Of a stretch of 64,000 nt of DNA, positions 61,265 to 64,000 are shown in pieces. Position 1 is the first letter of the stretch. Each line of letters starts with the position of its first letter. A model generated the notes under the pieces. That model had not been told where the DNA came from, did no database searches, and was given only the letters and a program-made list of their open reading frames with translations. The stretch comes from CAIWKO01 sp964469155 (lineage in GTDB: Bacteria > Bacteroidota > Bacteroidia > Bacteroidales > CAIWKO01). The stretch covers positions 4,255 through 68,254 of the forward strand of contig CAYXXU010000009.1 in assembly GCA_964469155.1 (NCBI GenBank), in the 5' to 3' direction. The translations under genes were made by a program, and so were the position numbers.

Positions 61265-63820
61265 TTATTTTATCACCACCACTTTGCCCGTTTCAATAGA
61301 AACATCCTCAGATACCAATCTATACATATAAACCCCTCTGCTCAGATAAGTGGCAGAAATATCTGTCCTACCCGTGGATTGTGTGAGTTGAATACTGTAA
61401 ACCTTTCTTCCGGTATAATCATATATTTCAAATTCTGCGGGCTGAATGTCAGCAAGAATATACACAAGTTGCATGCTGCCGTCATTCGGATTCGGAAACA
61501 GTTTTACATTAGTTTCTGTTACTTTTTCTTCGGTTTTATTATCCGATGTTGATTTCAAGCTGGCTGTTGCATTGCACTGGGCATATTTTGACGAAAACGA
61601 TTCAAAGCCATATTCACCAGTACCATTTTTCCCATTACAGTAAATATTAGCATTTTCCGATATCGTATAATCAAACAAGTGAGTATTCTCAACCGATTGC
61701 TCCCATAATTTTTCTCCCTTAAAATGAAATTTATACAAGTAAGACAGGAATTTAACATTATTTTCTTCATTACTGGCTAATAATATGTAATGATCTCCAT
61801 TTATATCAGTTTTTAACGCCAGTTTTTTAATAATAGCAAACCAATTACCATTTTCAGTAATATTCCAATTATCATGCCCTTCAAAATCAAATGAAGTAAT
61901 GGAAAACCCCAAATTATCATAACACAAAACAGTAACATTTCCTGCTGTGTCACGGGTCATACAATCTGGTGTAATACTGATTATCTCCGATTCAATCTCG
62001 TTATACCATTCGGTTGAATTATTATAATTGTTGTACTTCATTACTATCACCCTATCTCCCATGTAATAATTCCCTGCCATCAAGTAATTGTTTTGATTAT
62101 CTACAATTAAATTGTTTAGATAAACTTCCGCCAAAACTATATCCGAAATTAGTTCGCCATTATCTCTGTTTATCACCGAAATGCGCGATTCATTGCTCAA
62201 TGAATCAATTCTGATGACAACAATATTTGTGTCAAGGTCAAAAGCAGCAGCCGAACAACCCATTTCTCCCTCCAACTCTGCTCCCCATTCTATATTACCC
62301 GTAGCCGATACTCTGTTTATAGTAGTAGTAGAATTGTTAGTGGATTTCTTGTTCCCAATTATATTTATATATCCGGATCGGTCATTTTGTATCCATTGGC
62401 CAAAAACAAATTCTAAACCCATTTCCCACTGTAAAGTTCCTGAAGAGTCAAGCACAATAAGATGTGAAAGCTCTGAACTGTTAAGCAATACATATGTTTT
62501 TAGTGAATCATCCACAGCAATATCAGCCACACTTTCATCCCCGTTGTTATCATAAGTGGTCGCCCACAATTTGTTTCCGGACGAATCAAGTTTTTGCACC
62601 GAAATATCAAAACTGTTATTGAGGCTATTATAAATACTCCCTGCAACATAAATATTGTCTGCTACTACAATCGACCGTGGTACTGTTAAAATGTCCTGTG
62701 ATGAATCGCTTTTATATTCCCACACTTGTTGTAAGCCCCTATAATCTATTGTAATTGGGCTTAAGTCTTGCCATTCACTGCGGGTACGTACACCAGCGGC
62801 ATCTGCCGAAAAACTCACTCTGCTCGAAATAGTAAATTCAACCGAATCTGGTATCATTTGCAATTCAAAAGGATTAAATGAAAAATGCCCGTTTTCATCT
62901 GTAACAGCAGGAGTAATATTTTCGTAAATCATACCTTCAGAGCTTTTGATAAACAAAGTATCACCTCCCGAATTTAAGTTGCTACAATTCGGATTAGTAT
63001 AACAATAACCTGCTATTGTCATACTATCGGGCATTACCACATCATAGATTATCTCCTCAAAAGTGGTGTCCGTTGCTATTTCTAAAAACACACTGGCGTT
63101 AACCGATACACGTGTATCAGAAGCAATAATCTCCTGCAAAGACTGTAATTGGCTTGAATTTAAATTTATTATAGAGTGTCCGACAACATTGGTATCACAC
63201 AACATTAAAAGATAAGCCACACTGTTCATTATCTCTACATCATCTGATACAATGGAATCTAGTATTACTTTAGCCGTATCTTCCCCAATATACAACATAA
63301 GAACTTCTGCATATAATATTTTGTATTCATTGCTAAGAGTTATCCCATTTGCAGACATACTTTCAACAAACTCTAATAATTCATCCACTTTGACATAAGC
63401 CGTATCAAGTAATAATATGCGTAACAGTTCGCTTGTGGCCAAATCCAGTTCAGTTTTTTCATTCATCAAACTATCCTCAAGCAAAAAGCGGCGCGAAATT
63501 CCGGTTTGTGATTCAAGTATTTTATCTCTGTATTCCGCTTCTAATTTTAGTTTGGTTAGTGAACTCAATATTTGTAGTGTGACAGGGGAATTATTTATAA
63601 CAATATCTGTCAGAATATCATGGTCAATTGTATCCAGATATTGAATGGTTTTCAACAACACCTTGTCACTTAAATAAGGCGTAATATTTGACAAGATTGT
63701 TATCAATTCTCCTGCTGTTGGGTTTGTATCAATATAGTCCAGCAAATCTTGAGTGTGTCCTCCATCAATTCTATTATTCAAAACAGATAACTGTACCGAC
63801 CTTTCTGTTATAAGTGTCAT
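61265..63820 (-). CDS. T9SS-sorted secreted protein, 5' end uncertain
   Basis: A protein of at least 851 residues. The C-terminus is a type A T9SS sorting domain: LFPNPNDGSMQLVY, FEIYDYTGRKVYS, LSRGVYMYRL and a lysine-valine-rich end (TGKVVVIK). The middle (about 370-760) is a series of short beta repeats around WEYKSDS, KLDSSGNKLWATTYD and VNRVSATGNIEWG-type phrases, similar to beta-propeller SBBP repeats. The N-terminal third is helical and repetitive. No signal peptide follows the only ATG (63820), although T9SS cargo needs one; the same frame continues upstream as plausible coding sequence to a TAG at 63953-63955. So the gene is either frameshifted/truncated or starts outside the window in another frame. 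Confidence 0.75.
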   Translation of the reverse strand: MTLITERSVQLSVLNNRIDGGHTQDLLDYIDTNPTAGELITILSNITPYLSDKVLLKTIQYLDTIDHDILTDIVINNSPVTLQILSSLTKLKLEAEYRDKILESQTGISRRFLLEDSLMNEKTELDLATSELLRILLLDTAYVKVDELLEFVESMSANGITLSNEYKILYAEVLMLYIGEDTAKVILDSIVSDDVEIMNSVAYLLMLCDTNVVGHSIINLNSSQLQSLQEIIASDTRVSVNASVFLEIATDTTFEEIIYDVVMPDSMTIAGYCYTNPNCSNLNSGGDTLFIKSSEGMIYENITPAVTDENGHFSFNPFELQMIPDSVEFTISSRVSFSADAAGVRTRSEWQDLSPITIDYRGLQQVWEYKSDSSQDILTVPRSIVVADNIYVAGSIYNSLNNSFDISVQKLDSSGNKLWATTYDNNGDESVADIAVDDSLKTYVLLNSSELSHLIVLDSSGTLQWEMGLEFVFGQWIQNDRSGYINIIGNKKSTNNSTTTINRVSATGNIEWGAELEGEMGCSAAAFDLDTNIVVIRIDSLSNESRISVINRDNGELISDIVLAEVYLNNLIVDNQNNYLMAGNYYMGDRVIVMKYNNYNNSTEWYNEIESEIISITPDCMTRDTAGNVTVLCYDNLGFSITSFDFEGHDNWNITENGNWFAIIKKLALKTDINGDHYILLASNEENNVKFLSYLYKFHFKGEKLWEQSVENTHLFDYTISENANIYCNGKNGTGEYGFESFSSKYAQCNATASLKSTSDNKTEEKVTETNVKLFPNPNDGSMQLVYILADIQPAEFEIYDYTGRKVYSIQLTQSTGRTDISATYLSRGVYMYRLVSEDVSIETGKVVVIK

Positions 63821-63955
63821 AAGTTCATCAGCAACATATCCCTCAGATATTTCACACGAAGAACTATTGGAAGGTTCAGTACACTCATTTTTCGTAATAA
63901 TTATACCAAGTAATGAAGATAGAATGTCTGGCTCAAATGAGCCTGAATTAAACTA

Positions 63956-63977
63956 CTTTCGGCTATAAGACCGAAAG
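63956..63977. other. Seven-base-pair hairpin at the window edge
   Basis: CTTTCGG (63956-63962) is complementary to CCGAAAG (63971-63977) with an 8-base loop. It directly follows, on the minus-strand sense, the region where the T9SS protein frame begins. It could be a terminator of a gene to the right, but no T tract follows on the minus strand; no gene can be seen beyond it within the window. Confidence 0.4.
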
Positions 63978-64000
63978 ATTTATTAATGTCAGCTTAAGCC

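Noticed and set aside
1..64000. tRNA or rRNA genes, integrase, transposase
   Set aside because: None was recognised by reading both strands; without a covariance-model search a tRNA could be missed, but no cloverleaf-like segment stood out in the gaps.

Overview
The window comes from a Bacteroidota genome, probably a marine or gut-type Bacteroidales-like lineage (order not resolvable here). The evidence is AT-rich DNA, repeated TAnnTTTG promoter boxes, two TonB-dependent receptors with an N-terminal carboxypeptidase-regulatory-like domain, a type IX secretion C-terminal sorting domain and a single-chain dimeric-type glycyl-tRNA synthetase. No rRNA, tRNA, CRISPR array, integrase or transposase was recognised.

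Positions 1-1147 hold the end of an AAA/DUF4143 ATPase. Positions 1221-48682 form one very large surface-glycan or lipid-conjugate type locus. Its left arm (1221-24129) is a patchwork of short operons on both strands: a GT4 glycosyltransferase; a Wzm/Wzt-like ABC exporter joined to two B12-type radical SAM enzymes and an asparagine-synthetase-like protein without its glutaminase cysteine; a GT-C membrane glycosyltransferase coupled to a radical SAM enzyme; more radical SAM enzymes; a UbiA-like membrane protein; a DegT aminotransferase with a NeuD/PglD-like acyltransferase; and a second NeuD-like gene broken by an in-frame TAG.

The core (24182-41611, probably on to 43415) is a rightward operon of about 17 kb in which genes overlap or lie within a few bases of each other: enoyl-reductase-like SDR, dehydratase, ketosynthase, acyl carrier protein, 4'-phosphopantetheinyl transferase, GT2 glycosyltransferase, glutamine-dependent asparagine synthetase, six tandem radical SAM paralogues, a GT-A glycosyltransferase, and a seventh radical SAM paralogue. 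An isopentenyl-diphosphate isomerase and a membrane SGNH hydrolase follow. The seven paralogues, with two more at 9365 and 19601, share an unusual order: a SPASM/twitch-like cysteine module comes before the radical SAM core, and a helical C-terminal extension follows. In all, 16 radical SAM enzymes lie in the window, 15 of them inside the locus. The right flank (43565-48682) carries a GT9, a carbamoyltransferase with its DUF5989 and SxtJ-type small membrane partners, a 21-bp tandem repeat and a GT32.

My reading, which is inference, is that the locus makes an acyl- or polyprenyl-linked, heavily radical-modified surface molecule, exported by the ABC transporter and decorated by amidation, acylation and carbamoylation. 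The radical SAM array next to a dedicated mini fatty-acid system is the best candidate for an undescribed system.

Positions 48720-64000 look like ordinary genome: glyS flanked by dispersed palindromic repeats, a yefM-yoeB toxin-antitoxin pair with its TGTACA operator, a SPASM radical SAM, an AI-2E family permease, a MurG-like glycosyltransferase, tandem TonB-dependent receptors, dprA and a T9SS-sorted protein whose 5' end looks incomplete.
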